From Vanilla planifolia (lineage: Eukaryota; Streptophyta; Magnoliopsida; Asparagales; Orchidaceae): a stretch of 64,000 nucleotides of DNA. The stretch is from the NCBI GenBank assembly GCA_023846275.1, contig JAIUJO010000142.1, positions 787,409-851,408 on the forward strand, written 5' to 3'. The position numbers and the translations under genes were made by a program. This document shows positions 50,690 to 62,929 of the stretch, one piece after another (the stretch's first letter is position 1; the number at the start of each line of letters is the position of its first letter). The notes under the pieces are model-generated. The model made no database searches and was not told the origin of the DNA. It saw only the letters and a program-made list of their open reading frames with translations.

Positions 50690-53600
50690 CCATTTTAGTA
50701 TTATGTAAAAGTATTTCAATATTTATTTGAAACACAATAGTGCAATATAAAAAAATTATATTGACGCTTCAAAAATGTCAAAGAAGAGGAGATCTGAAGT
50801 TACAAAGTAATATTACAAAATATAAGAAAATTCTTAATGTAGATGTGATAAATTATACTTCAAATTTGCATTTGAAGATACTAACATGGTAGAGTCTAAT
50901 ATCTAAAACCGGCTAGTTGTGAATGACAATGACACAAAAGGCATGCCAAAACACTAGAAAATAAAGTATTTAAAGGTATAAAAATGAATTTTTTTTTATT
51001 GAGATCAAAGATATTAGTTTAATGCCATTTCCTTCTTTTTGATCAAACCATGATTCCAATTACATTAAGCTATAAAATTAAAGAAGAATAAATAAAAATA
51101 GCTTAATATATTAAAATTAAGGATACATGTATATTAAAGAAAAAAATACATATAATTAAATAAGGTAACATAACAAATTTAAACTGATGTTATAGTTTAG
51201 AGTAAAATAAAAGTACAAACAAAGCAAAAAAAAAATTTAGCAAATAAAATAATTGTATGAGATGTTGTTTTCCATGATGCTAAGGAGATCAAGTCTAACA
51301 TTATCGATACTCAAATTACATACAAAATAAAATGTTGCATATGGCATTCCAAAACTCTAGAAAATTAAATATTTTTAAAAAATGAATAAATGTTTGATTG
51401 TATGGGCCTCATTGAGACAAGCCTAAAATTTTTTTCATCTCAATAAGACCTAACTTAGAACTATTGTGAATTACAAAATTAAATATTCATAAGTAATAAG
51501 TTATTATTTTAATACTAATCAAATAAATATTAAGATCAAAATGAGAGAAATTTAATAATTCAAATATAACCAAATTAAATCATTATAAGTGTCACTAGAG
51601 AAGAGAATTAGAGTTCATTGTTATACAAGAAAATCAATGAGAAAAAAATTAAAGAAAACACCTTAAATTATAAATATGAATAATTAATTTCAAGGAGGTT
51701 GTTGAAACAAGTTTCAAAATCTTTGATTTGCTCAATCAAAACTCTATGTTGATTACCACAAATTATTGAGGGAAAACTAAACATAAATAATTAGAAAAGT
51801 TTATTACAATATGAATCAAAATTTATTAAAATGAGTCATCGTAAGGTTATCTTATAAAAACAATTGATGTAGCGGTCACTTTATATGAAAATTAATGCTT
51901 CACAATAGTATAACCAAATATATTGAAAATGATTGAAAAAATGATGTAATATGAATAAGAATGTGGCATTCTAATTTGCTAACAAAATGGAGTTTAATTT
52001 TCTTAATTGTCACTCTAGTTATGATTTAGAATATGTCCCCAAAATGTTAGAGCCCTCAAAATTGAAATATTTACAAAATAAAAATAATATTTAATTTCAC
52101 TGACTATGTTGAGAAGAGTCTTATTACATTTGATTCATCATAATGAGTCCTCTTTTTCAATTTCTAAAAAATAAAATGACATGAGCAAAAAAATATTATA
52201 TTGCCAAATTTCAGTGTTTTAAATGTAACATTGCATAGGAGTTCGAGTTACATAACAATACAACCAAATCAAAATGCAAACTTTGAAAAAATAACATAAA
52301 CTATATAAGTTAGCTGCTTTCGAAAGTAGTAACAAGTCGAGTATAAAATTGTAGATCATCACATTAGGTTGAAATAAAAATTGCATATAAAAAAATGACA
52401 AAACCATACAAAAAATATTATCTAAAAATATAATTATGAATATTTTATTTAATAGGTCTCATTGAGATGTGTCTAACAGCATTTCTTTACATCAACGTGA
52501 CATCGATTGGAATTACTTTGTATTACCAAAAAATTAATAATAAATAATTATAAATTCACAAATTAATACTAATTAATATTTATTACTACTAAAAATGACA
52601 ATGTGAAGTAATATATTCCAAACAAATCATAGAGATATGATGATCACAAGAGAAGAGAATACGTGTTTCAAAGGAATATAGCCAAATCAAAATAAAAGTT
52701 TGAAAAAAATGTGATACACTTTACATAAAAATTGCATTCCATGATACTTGTAAAATCAAGTGTATTATTCTAGATTCACAAATAAGTAATGATTAGAATT
52801 CCTCATAAAGCTTGTGAAAGCCCTAGAACTTAATGATGATAGTTTCATGTTGATTAAACCTCATCATGAATTACTATAAATTAGCAAAGTAATTGAGATA
52901 AATAATCATAAAATATTACTAGAATATTACACAAATGTATGTTAAAGAAAAAAGGAGATAAACTTAACAAACATAATCGAGTCAATCAAAGTGCTGTAAA
53001 CAACATACAAAAGTATAATTATGATTTCTTTGCAAAACAAAAAAATCAATATAAGAGAAGTTGAAGAAATGATATAATTTGCATAGAAACATTTAATTCT
53101 AACATATTAAATAGGTCAAGTGTAGCATCCTTAATCACTAAATTAGTTATGAAGTAAAATATGTTGTAAAAATACCAAAATGCTTGAAAAAAATTATTTA
53201 AAAAATATATATATTTAATTAGATAGAGGTCATGATATGTGTTTGAAGACTTTAATTTAATTTTAATTGTACCATGCCTATAAGTACTATTAATAATCCA
53301 ACTTAAACAAAACATTACCCCATTATTTTAATATTCAGTAACATATGATAAAGTTAAAATGAGATTAAATGTAGCAATATAATATAACAAATTGAAAATG
53401 ATCTAATGGCCACATAATAACAAAATTAGGCTTGATTTGTAATACAACCAAATAGAAGCAAAAATGTTTAACAAATAAGATAAATTTTTTAAGAAAGTTG
53501 AATTTGAAGATACAAGGGAAGACAAAAGTAATATTCTCAATTATCAAGTTAGGTGTAAATTAAAAAGTATCAAGATTTTTCCAAAAAAATATAAAATATC

Positions 53601-54292
53601 TAAAAATATATAAATTAATTTTTATTTATTCTGAGCTTATCAAGATAAGCCCAACAACAATTGTTTTGTCTTGATAAAACAATATTTAAAATTATTGTAA
53701 TTACAACAACTAAATAAAATTAAAATTAAGTTATTATTTTTATATCAAGTAAATATATGTTGATGTTTATTGAGACAAAGTTAATATAATAAAAACAAAA
53801 GATACCTTTGTAAAGGTCAATGAAAATTAAATTAGCTACAAATTAAAATTTATTGCAAAATGAATTAAATAACTAGAATTAAAATTGAAAAATATAAAAA
53901 TAAATATTTAATGAGATATAGCTCCTTAAGAGGACTACGAGCACCGTTGATTTGTCATGATCTCAAATCATTTGAAATTACCACAAAATACAAAACTAGA
54001 TACCAAAAAATAATTATAAATTGTTATGTAACATATGAAGTGAATATGTATTAAGGTGAAATATAAAAAAATTGAAGCAACTTAATCTATCCAAATAAAA
54101 ATGATGTCAAAGCTACATGAGCATGGAATTGAAGTAATATAACATAATGAAAAAGAAGGAAGAAATATGATAAATTGTTTAAGAAGTTGCATTTGAATAT
54201 ACTAAGATGATCAATTCTAATATTCTTGATTGTCATATCAGTTACATTTCAAAATAACTCATAAAACTTGTCAGAATCTTAAAAAAGTATCG

Positions 54293-54352
54293 TATATATA
54301 CATATATATATATATATATATTTCTTCTTCTTCCTCCTCTTCTCTTCTTCTT
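54293..54352. repeat. Composite TA and pyrimidine (TTC/CCT) simple repeat
   Basis: A TA run (54,293-54,320) is followed without a break by a pure pyrimidine tract of TTC and CCT units (54,321-54,352). It replaces the AAATATTTAAAAATATAAAA part of the unit; the AAAGCTCATC box follows normally at 54,366. Confidence 0.9.
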
Positions 54353-56461
54353 GTTTATTTTTATAAAGCTCATCAATATGAGCCCAATAGACATTAATAT
54401 GCCTCTATTTGACCTTTATTTGCGTTATTATGAATTACCAAATAAAATTCTCATGAGTAACAACAAATTATTATTTTAGTACCAAGTAGTATACAATAGC
54501 AATGAGAAGACATAAACTAAAGCAATATAATATAAATAAGTCAGAGATATGAAAGTGTGACATGAGAAGAGATTGAGAGTTTTATAAGAAAATTATGAAA
54601 TCTAATAAAAAAAATTGAAAAGAAAAGATAAACTACCCTTGAATATTTCATTCAAATATACTATGGTGATCAAGTGTAATATTCTTTATTGTCAAACAAG
54701 ATATCAATTCAAATGCTTCATTAAGTATGCCAAAATAATATAAATTAAAGCACATAAAAATATAAAATAAAAATTTAATTTGGCAATTGTCAGAGGCAAG
54801 TCCAATAACAATTGTTTAACTTTCATCGAACCTCATCTAGAATTATTATGAAGTTTTAAATTAGTAAAGCCTAAATAAAAATAAATTTTTATTTTCATAT
54901 TAAGCAAATGAATAAAATGGGGAAATTAGATGAAATAAAGAAATATAACATAAGTAAATCTAAGTGATGTATAGGTCACTTTAGAAGAGAATTAGACCTT
55001 CATACTGTTAAAACAAAAATCAACACAAAAGATTTTTCAAGAAATGTTATAAATTATATGAGAAAGTTCAAGTAGATGACATTGGAGACCAAGTGTAACA
55101 TTGTTGATTATCAAATTAAGAATGAAGTCTAATATGTTATAAAGTGTGCCAAAAACCTAGAAAAAAATTTATTGAAATTATTAAAAATAATATAGCATTT
55201 AATAGAGCTCATATATGTGAATCAAAAGGTTTTCATTTAGTGTCATTGGGGAACCACTTGGAATTACTATGAATTGCCATAATAAGTATCATAAATAATA
55301 ATAAATTATTATTTTAATGTTAAATCAAAGTAAAATAAAGTTGTAAATGTGACTAATTTATTGAATATAATATAAAAAAAATCAAAACATTGCAAATGCT
55401 ACATGATAGGAGAACTAGAGTTTCATAGCAATACTTCCAAATAATAGCATAACATCCAAAAAAATGAGGTCCAATATGTGACGATTATGCATTACTAAAA
55501 ACCAAGAAGATTGTGTGCATCCTCGATCATTAAGTTAGTTAGCACTTGAAATATCTCATAAAACATACAAATCCCCTTGAAAGTAAAATATTTCAAAATA
55601 AATAAAATATAAGTTTATTAGATATTGACTGTCTAAACAAGAAATGGTTTTTTTTACCCGATAAGTCCACATTTGGAATTACAAAGACTAAAAAAACAAT
55701 ATAAGAATAAATATTAAAAATTGATTTTTTTATTGAGTTAAAATTTATTAAAGTTGGAATGAGAAAATGTGAAACAATGTTTCATTACCAAAACATATTA
55801 ATATCACCAAATCAAAGAAAACTTTTTGTTGGAAAAAAGATGGTTTTGAAAGTTGTATTTTAAGATACTAATGACCTACTATAATATCTTGAATCATCAA
55901 ATGAACTATAAATTGAAATATCTTGTGGTGCATGCAAAAATATTCAAACAAGATGAAATGAATATTTAATTGCATATAGCTAATTAGAATGATTGCCAAA
56001 AGATTTGTTTCATCTTTGTTAGACTTTATTTTAATTTTTTGAGAATTAACAAAGTGAATATGGAAAAATCATTATAAATTATTATTTAATAGATGAACTA
56101 TATATATATAAATATATATTAAAGTTAACTTCAGAATAATTTAAAATCAGTAATCTCACAAAATTAAAGTTAAGTAAATTTTTCACAAGTAGAGAATAAG
56201 TGTTTTAAAATAATATAATGAAATTAAAGAAAACTTTTAATATTTGAGATAAATTATACTAGAAAGTTGTATTGAATAATACTATTGAAACTTATGGTAA
56301 CTAACAAGATTGCCAAATTTGTTATGAATCAAAATATCTACAAAATAAAATAAAATATATTATTTGAAAATATATAAGTGAAACACTCAATTAGAGCTCA
56401 TTTTAAAGACTTACAATTTACAAAGCATAAATAACAATAAATTGTTTTTTTAATATTAAGG

Positions 56462-56490
56462 ACACACACACACACACACACATACACATA
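56462..56490. repeat. (AC)n microsatellite
   Basis: (AC)n runs from 56,462 to about 56,482 and passes into TACACATATATT. It sits between a TTTTTTTAATATTAAGG segment and ATTAAAGTTAAAA, at the ATATATATT position (complement of box 13) that also seeded other expansions. Confidence 0.9.
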
Positions 56491-56637
56491 TATTAAAGTT
56501 AAAAATTTTAACAATGGCTTAGAAAAGATTATATTTAGAATTCCAAAGTAGTATAATCAATTGAAAGTGAATAATTTGAAAATAAATTATTGAAATTCTA
56601 AGATAAATTTACATTTTGATATACTGAGATCGAGTGT

Positions 56638-56660
56638 AATATCCTCGATCATTAAATATT
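56638..56660. other. Perfect copy of the monomer's inverted repeat in block D
   Basis: GATCGAG (56,638-56,644) and CTCGATC (56,654-56,660) are exact complements separated by 9 nt. They sit at the same place in the unit as the copy at 22,193. Confidence 0.85.
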
Positions 56661-57139
56661 GTAAGAATTGAAATGTCTCAAAATACGTAACAAGACCTAA
56701 GAAATAAAAATATCTAAAAATATTAAAAAAATATTTAACTTAATAAAACTAATTGAGAGGTGTCTGATGGCATTTGCATCAACACATTCCAACAAGGATT
56801 AAAACTATAACAAATTTTAAAAAAATAATTAAGCATAAAAAATATTTTTTTTTATTTCAATATTAGGTAAATTAATTTTTAAGTAAAAATGAAATAAATT
56901 AAAGCAATCTAATGGTTATAAGAGAGCAATAGTGAAACGTTATAGTAATATAACAAAATGAAACCAAACCTTTTGCAAAACTATAACGAAAAGTATACAA
57001 AGCTGTATTCTAAGTCACTAAAAAGATTAAGCATTACATCCTCAAACATAAAATTAGGTAAAAATCAATATATCACATAAGGAACAAAAAGCACTAAAAA
57101 TTCAACAATTATTTAGATAGACCTTTGTGAGATGACTCT

Positions 57140-57260
57140 AAAAACATTTTTTTTGTCTCGGTACAACTACATTTGGAATTTCTAAGAATTACACATAAAT
57201 AATCAATTCCAATAGAATAATTTTTTTTCGTCATAAGACCTTATCTCAAATTCTTCCAAA
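57140..57260. repeat. Local ~75-80-bp duplication of one monomer box
   Basis: The box TTTTTTTTGTCTCGG followed by ACTACATTTGGAATTTC (near 57,147-57,183) is followed by a second version, TTTTTTTTCGTCATAAGACC then TTATCTCAAATTC (near 57,222-57,256). It represents boxes 3-2 twice in one unit. Confidence 0.55.
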
Positions 57261-58309
57261 TAACCAAAATGAATAAAAGTAAATAAAAATAATATATTAT
57301 TTTAATATTAAGTAAATATTTATAATGAAGCTTAATTGTGAGAAATTGAACCAAGATACAATAAGTTATCCAAAAGTATATAAAAGTAACACATCAAGAG
57401 ACTTATAGTTTGATAATAATGTAATAAATTAAAAAACACCTAAAAATGAGATAAACTATATAATAAAATTCCATTACAAGAAACCAAAGAGATCAAGAGT
57501 GCCATCCTCGATTGTCATATAGAGTATTAATAAAACTTTCTTATAAAAAAGTAGAAATCCTAGAAAATTAAAAAACTAAAAAAAAATAGAGATTTAATTG
57601 GATAACGATCATCATGATAACTCCAAAGGAATTTACTTCAAGTTTATAATACCTTGTTTATAATTATTATTAATTATCAAAGAAAATAAATATAAATATA
57701 GAAAAATTAATTTTTTAATATTTAGTAAATTTGGAATATAGTTGAAATGCCTGAAACTAAAGCACCACAATATACCAAAGTCAATCACATGTAAATATCA
57801 TAGTCATTAAGAATTAGAGTTACTTAGTAATATAATGAAACAAAGAGAAAAATATGCAAAAATATAAGATAAATTATACAAAATGAACTACATTCCATGA
57901 TTCCTAGAAGGTTAGCTAAAAAAATATGGATCATTAAATTTAGTAATAACCAAAAAGCCTAAAAAATTATGCTAGCACCTTAGAAAAATAAATATTAAAA
58001 AATATAAAAATCAACATTTAATTAATTAAAGTACATTGATATATGCTATAAGACATTTCCTAATCACAACCAAACCTTTTATTGAAATAGTTAGAATTAC
58101 TAAAGTAAATAACAATAAACTATAAAATTATTAAATAAATATATACTAAATTTGAAATGAGATAAATTGATGCATATATAACATAAATAAATAAAAAAAT
58201 GTTCTAAAGTTTAAATTTGTATGGATTTATAGTAAAATAGTAATATAAGCAAATTAAAATATAAAAAATATAAATAAAAGAGATAAATTATGCAAAACAA
58301 TTGAACCTA

Positions 58310-59345
58310 AAATGAGGTAATACTAAAACTTTCTTATAAAATATGCAGAAATTATAGAAATTGAATATTTAAAAATATAAAAAATATATATATTTTATTA
58401 GATAGAAAATTACTAGAAATATCCCAAGTAAAGAAGTACAAAAAAGAGTAACTTGTTATTTGAATACATAAGTAAAAATTTATTAATGTTGTAATGATTT
58501 AAATTGAATTACTATTATATAAAAAGGCAAAGAGTCATGAGGGTGATTGAAGTGAAGAATTAAAGTTTTATAGAAATATAACCATGCCAAAGGAAAAAAT
58601 ATAAAAAATTATGCAACTTATAAGAGAAAGTTATATTCAAAGATATTAAAAAGTTTGAATGTAATAACAAAAATTATTTTAAGTAATAAAAGTTCAAATA
58701 ATTAAAAAATAAAAAGATTAAAAGATTTAATTTGATAATGCTCATTGAGTAGTATGCAACAACATTTGTTTGACCCCAAGCATACCTATTGTAAAGTTTT
58801 TTAATTTAAGACAAAATAAACATAATTGATTATATATTATTATTCTAATATGAAGCATATATATTAAATCTAAAATTAGATTGATTAAAGTAAAATAATA
58901 TGACAAAATAAAAGTTATGTAGGTTATAAGGGAAGAGATTTAGAATTATATTGTAATTTAGGCAATCAGTGAAAAACATTTAATGAAATGAGATAACTTG
59001 CATGAGAGAAAAATCTAAGATACAAATAAGATCATGTTTAAAATCCTAAATTTTCATATTTAGTATGAAACAAAATACAAAAGATATAAAAAAGAATATT
59101 TAGATGGATAGATATCATCAAGATGAGTATGACTTTTTCTCATCAACTTCATACTTCATTTGGACTTACTTTAACTTACAATAGAATAAAGCAAAGTAAT
59201 AACCTATTATTATTTAAATATTAAGTACTTATATCTTAAAATTGAAATGTTATACATTAAATAAATATGTTATAACCAAATGAAAGTATTGTAATAATTA
59301 CATGGGAGAAGATTTAGGGTTAAATAATAATATAACTAAATCAAA
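58310..59345 (-). repeat. Higher-order duplication, copy 1 (spans ~2.5 satellite units)
   Basis: This stretch resembles 62,930-64,000 more than it resembles its neighbours. Shared details that are not part of the general monomer include TTAGATAGAAAATTA (58,398 and 63,015), GTGAAGAATT (58,552 and 63,171), an ACAACATTTGTTT then AAGCATAC segment (58,759 and 63,378), GGTTATAAGGGAA (58,922 and 63,542), AAGATCATGTTT (59,029 and 63,649) and ATTAAGTACTTAT (59,220 and 63,891). The offset is about 4,617-4,620 bp and later about 4,670 because of one length difference. Confidence 0.75.
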
Positions 59346-60969
59346 GTGACAATTTTAAACAATTCTGATAAATTTGAACAAAAGTCATATTTAAAGATAC
59401 GAAGAAACTTGAGTGTTACATCCTCGATCATCAAATTGGGTACAAATTAAAATGTCCAAATAGGCTTGGAATATCTCAAAGAACTAAAAAAATATAAAAA
59501 TGAATATTTAATTGGATATAACTCATTTAGAAGAGCCCGTAGACATTTGTTAAAGCTCCATTAGACATTGTTTGAAGTTATTTTGGATTTCAAAAAAATA
59601 AAGTTAAATAACAATAAATGATAATTTTAATAGTAAATAAATATTTGTTAAAGTTGAAATAAGGTAATTTGAAGTAATATAGTAGAAAAAAGTGAAACTA
59701 ATGTAAAAGTAATGATGGAGAAGATTTAGAATTCATAGAGCAACAAAATGGAATAAAAAAATTTAAAAATATGGCATAATTTGGGAATGTTGCATTCCAA
59801 GATGACACGGTGATCAATCGTAATGTTGTTGATCCTTAGATTAAGTATCAATTAATGTACTTTACAAAGCATGCGAAAGCACAAAAAAAATTTATAAGAT
59901 ATTAAAAAATATTTTATTAGGTAGAGCTTGTTAAAATTAATATAATAATCTTCGTTTTTTATAAATTAGATATCATACAAAACAACTAAAAATACAATAA
60001 TTTATAGTATTTATTTGATATGTAATAAAGCTAAGATGAGATAAATTGAAGCAATATAGTTGAATGAAATCAAAGTGAAGCGAAGGTTGCATGAGTGGAA
60101 ATTTAATGTTGCATGAAAAAATAATAAAATCAATGTAAAAGTTTTTTAAAAAAAGAGGAAAACAAGATGAGAAAAATATATTCAATGATGTGAAGAGAGA
60201 TCAAGTATAACATTATCAATCACTAAATCATTTATGAATTAGAATATCACTAGAAGTCTTAAAAAATGCTACAAAATAAAAAAATTTAAAATATAGCCAT
60301 TCATATATAATAGAAAATTACATTGTAAAATAATAAAACCAATGTCAAATATTTGAAAAATTAGGTAAATTGAAATGGAAATTTATTTTCAAAGTTGTTG
60401 AGGTGATTGAGTTAAACTTTCTAAACTATCAAATTGTTTAATAAATATCATTAATTACATAAAAAATATATTTAATTAAATATATCTTAATGAGATGTGT
60501 CCAATAACGTTAGTTAAAAATATTAAACAACTTATGGAAATACTAAAAACTTAATAAAGTAAACAAACTTAAATAATAATAAAGTATTACTTTTGTATTA
60601 GATAGATATATATTAAAGTTTAAATAATATAAATTGAAGCATTGAGTTTTAACCAAATAAAAAGCTGTTAAGAACGTGATAAATTGTGTAGGAAAGAGGA
60701 ATTCCAAGGTACTAAAGAGATCATGTAGAACATTTTCAATTATAAAAAATGCACATTTCAAAATGAAGCATAATGTTTTCAAAAACCCTAAAAACTAAAA
60801 TTTTAATATACAAAAAATAAATACTTAGTTGAATAAAGTCTAAGAATATTACACCTCAATATCTTTGTCATAAAATATAACTCTCTTACATTTTATCTCA
60901 ATTCTTCAAGTTTTTGAATTACAAATGAAAATCAGAAAAATAAAATATAAATTATTATTTTAATATTAG

Positions 60970-60974
<5 letters not shown>

Positions 60975-61025
<51 letters not shown>
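60975..61025. repeat. (TA)n microsatellite
   Basis: An uninterrupted TA repeat of about 51 bp, flanked by TTTTAATATTAGTTAAT on the left and ATTAATGATAAAATAGATTA on the right. These are the normal flanks of the ATATATATT segment of the reverse unit, the same seed position as at 48,876 in block C. Confidence 0.95.
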
Positions 61026-61028
<3 letters not shown>

Positions 61029-62929
61029 TGATAAAATAGATTAAATTTAACTAATATAATATAACAAAATAAATTTGACATAAATGTCGATTGAGGGGAC
61101 GTTTCGAGTTATATAGTAATATAACAAAATCAAAACAAATAAAATAGATAAATTGTGTTATAAAATTGCTTTCTAAGATACTACAATGATTGATGGAAAT
61201 ATCTTTGATAGTTAATTCAAGTATAAGTTTAAAAGATGCAAAAAGTGTACCTAAATCTTATAAAATAAAATACTATGATAAAATAAAAAATCTTTAATTA
61301 TTGCAAATTATCAAATTAAATAATAATAATAAATGATAAGATATTATTTTTATATTAAATAAATATATTAAAAAAGTTAAAATTAGAAAAATTAAAGTAT
61401 TATAATATGCCAATTAAAAGAATTATAATGGTCAATATATTAAAAAACATCAAGTCACGTATTATTAGAATGAAATCAAAGTGAAATATATAACAACATA
61501 TTTTAAATAATACGATAAATTATTATTCATAAATACTACTACATTTAAAGTAGCATTACTAATCATCAAATTAGGTAAAGCTATAAATATCTCACAAGGC
61601 ATGCAAAAATATAACAAAAATAACTATTTTAGGATATAAAAATTAAATATTTATTTTGATAGATATCAATGAGATGAACCAAACTTCATTTATTCTATCA
61701 TGTTCAAACCATGTCTTGAATTACTTTGAATTACAAAATTAAATTAACAAAAATATTAAAAAAACAATTATATTATACTAAGAAAATATATATTAGATCT
61801 AAAAAAAGATAAATTTAAGGAATATAAATTGATCAAATTAAACTAATGTAAAGATCACATGATAGGAGATTTAGATAATAATAATACTATATCTAAATAA
61901 ATAAAATAATCATAAAATATAAGAAAAATTATATTAGTAAGTTGTATTCCTTGATACTAAATAGGCGAGAGTAAACCATCGATAAAAAAGTTAAGTACAA
62001 ATTAAAATAACTTAATAAAATAATTTTAAAAAATTAAAAAAAACAAAAATTGTAGGAAAAAATTGCATTTCAAGATATGAAGGACATCAGGTGCAATATC
62101 TCGGATCATTAATATATGCACAATTTTAACTGAGTACTAAAAAGTGCTACCACCATTCAAAATACTATATTTCAATTTTTAAATTTCAACATTAGATTGG
62201 ATAGGTCATGTTAAGGTAAATGAAATGATATCTTATATGTCTGAATCAAACCTCATTTCGAATTACTATGAAAAACAAAATTCAATTGGAATAAATAAAA
62301 AATATCCATAATTATAACTTTGGGGAAATATATATTAAAGTTCGATTCATATAAATTGAGGGATTGTAATATAAACAAATAAATGTGACTTTATTCTCAC
62401 ATGAGAGGATATTTAGATTTAGATGGTAATATAACCAAATGAATTAAACAAGAAAGTTATTTACAAAAACATTAACGAGATCAAATAGAGCATCATTGAT
62501 CTTCAAATTATGTATGAATCAAAATATTTCATAAAATTTGCCAAAGCTAAAACATATAAAAATTAAAACTTTAAAAAAAAGAATATCTAACTACATAAAG
62601 ATCATCATCATCACAAGCCAATGATGTTTATTTCATCTTTATCAAACCTTATTTTGAATTACAATAGTTTATTAAATTAAATATTCATGAATACAAATAA
62701 ATTATTAATTTAAAGTAAAATAAATATACATTAAAGTTTAATTGAGATGAATTTAAAAATATAGTCCAACAAAATAAAAAAGGCACTAATGTCACACAAG
62801 AGGACAATTTGAGTTTCATAGTTATGTGAACAAATTAATGATTAAATTTTTGATAAATGAGATCAATATTACATAAAAATTGCATTCAAGTTACTAAAGA
62901 GATCAAGTATAAAATCCTTCACCATCAAA

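Noticed and set aside
45722-53520. Blocks C and D as one large recent palindrome
   Set aside because: Landmarks such as the 53-bp (AT)n at 48,876 have no mirror counterpart at the expected distance in D, and the units flanking the junction belong to different parts of the monomer.
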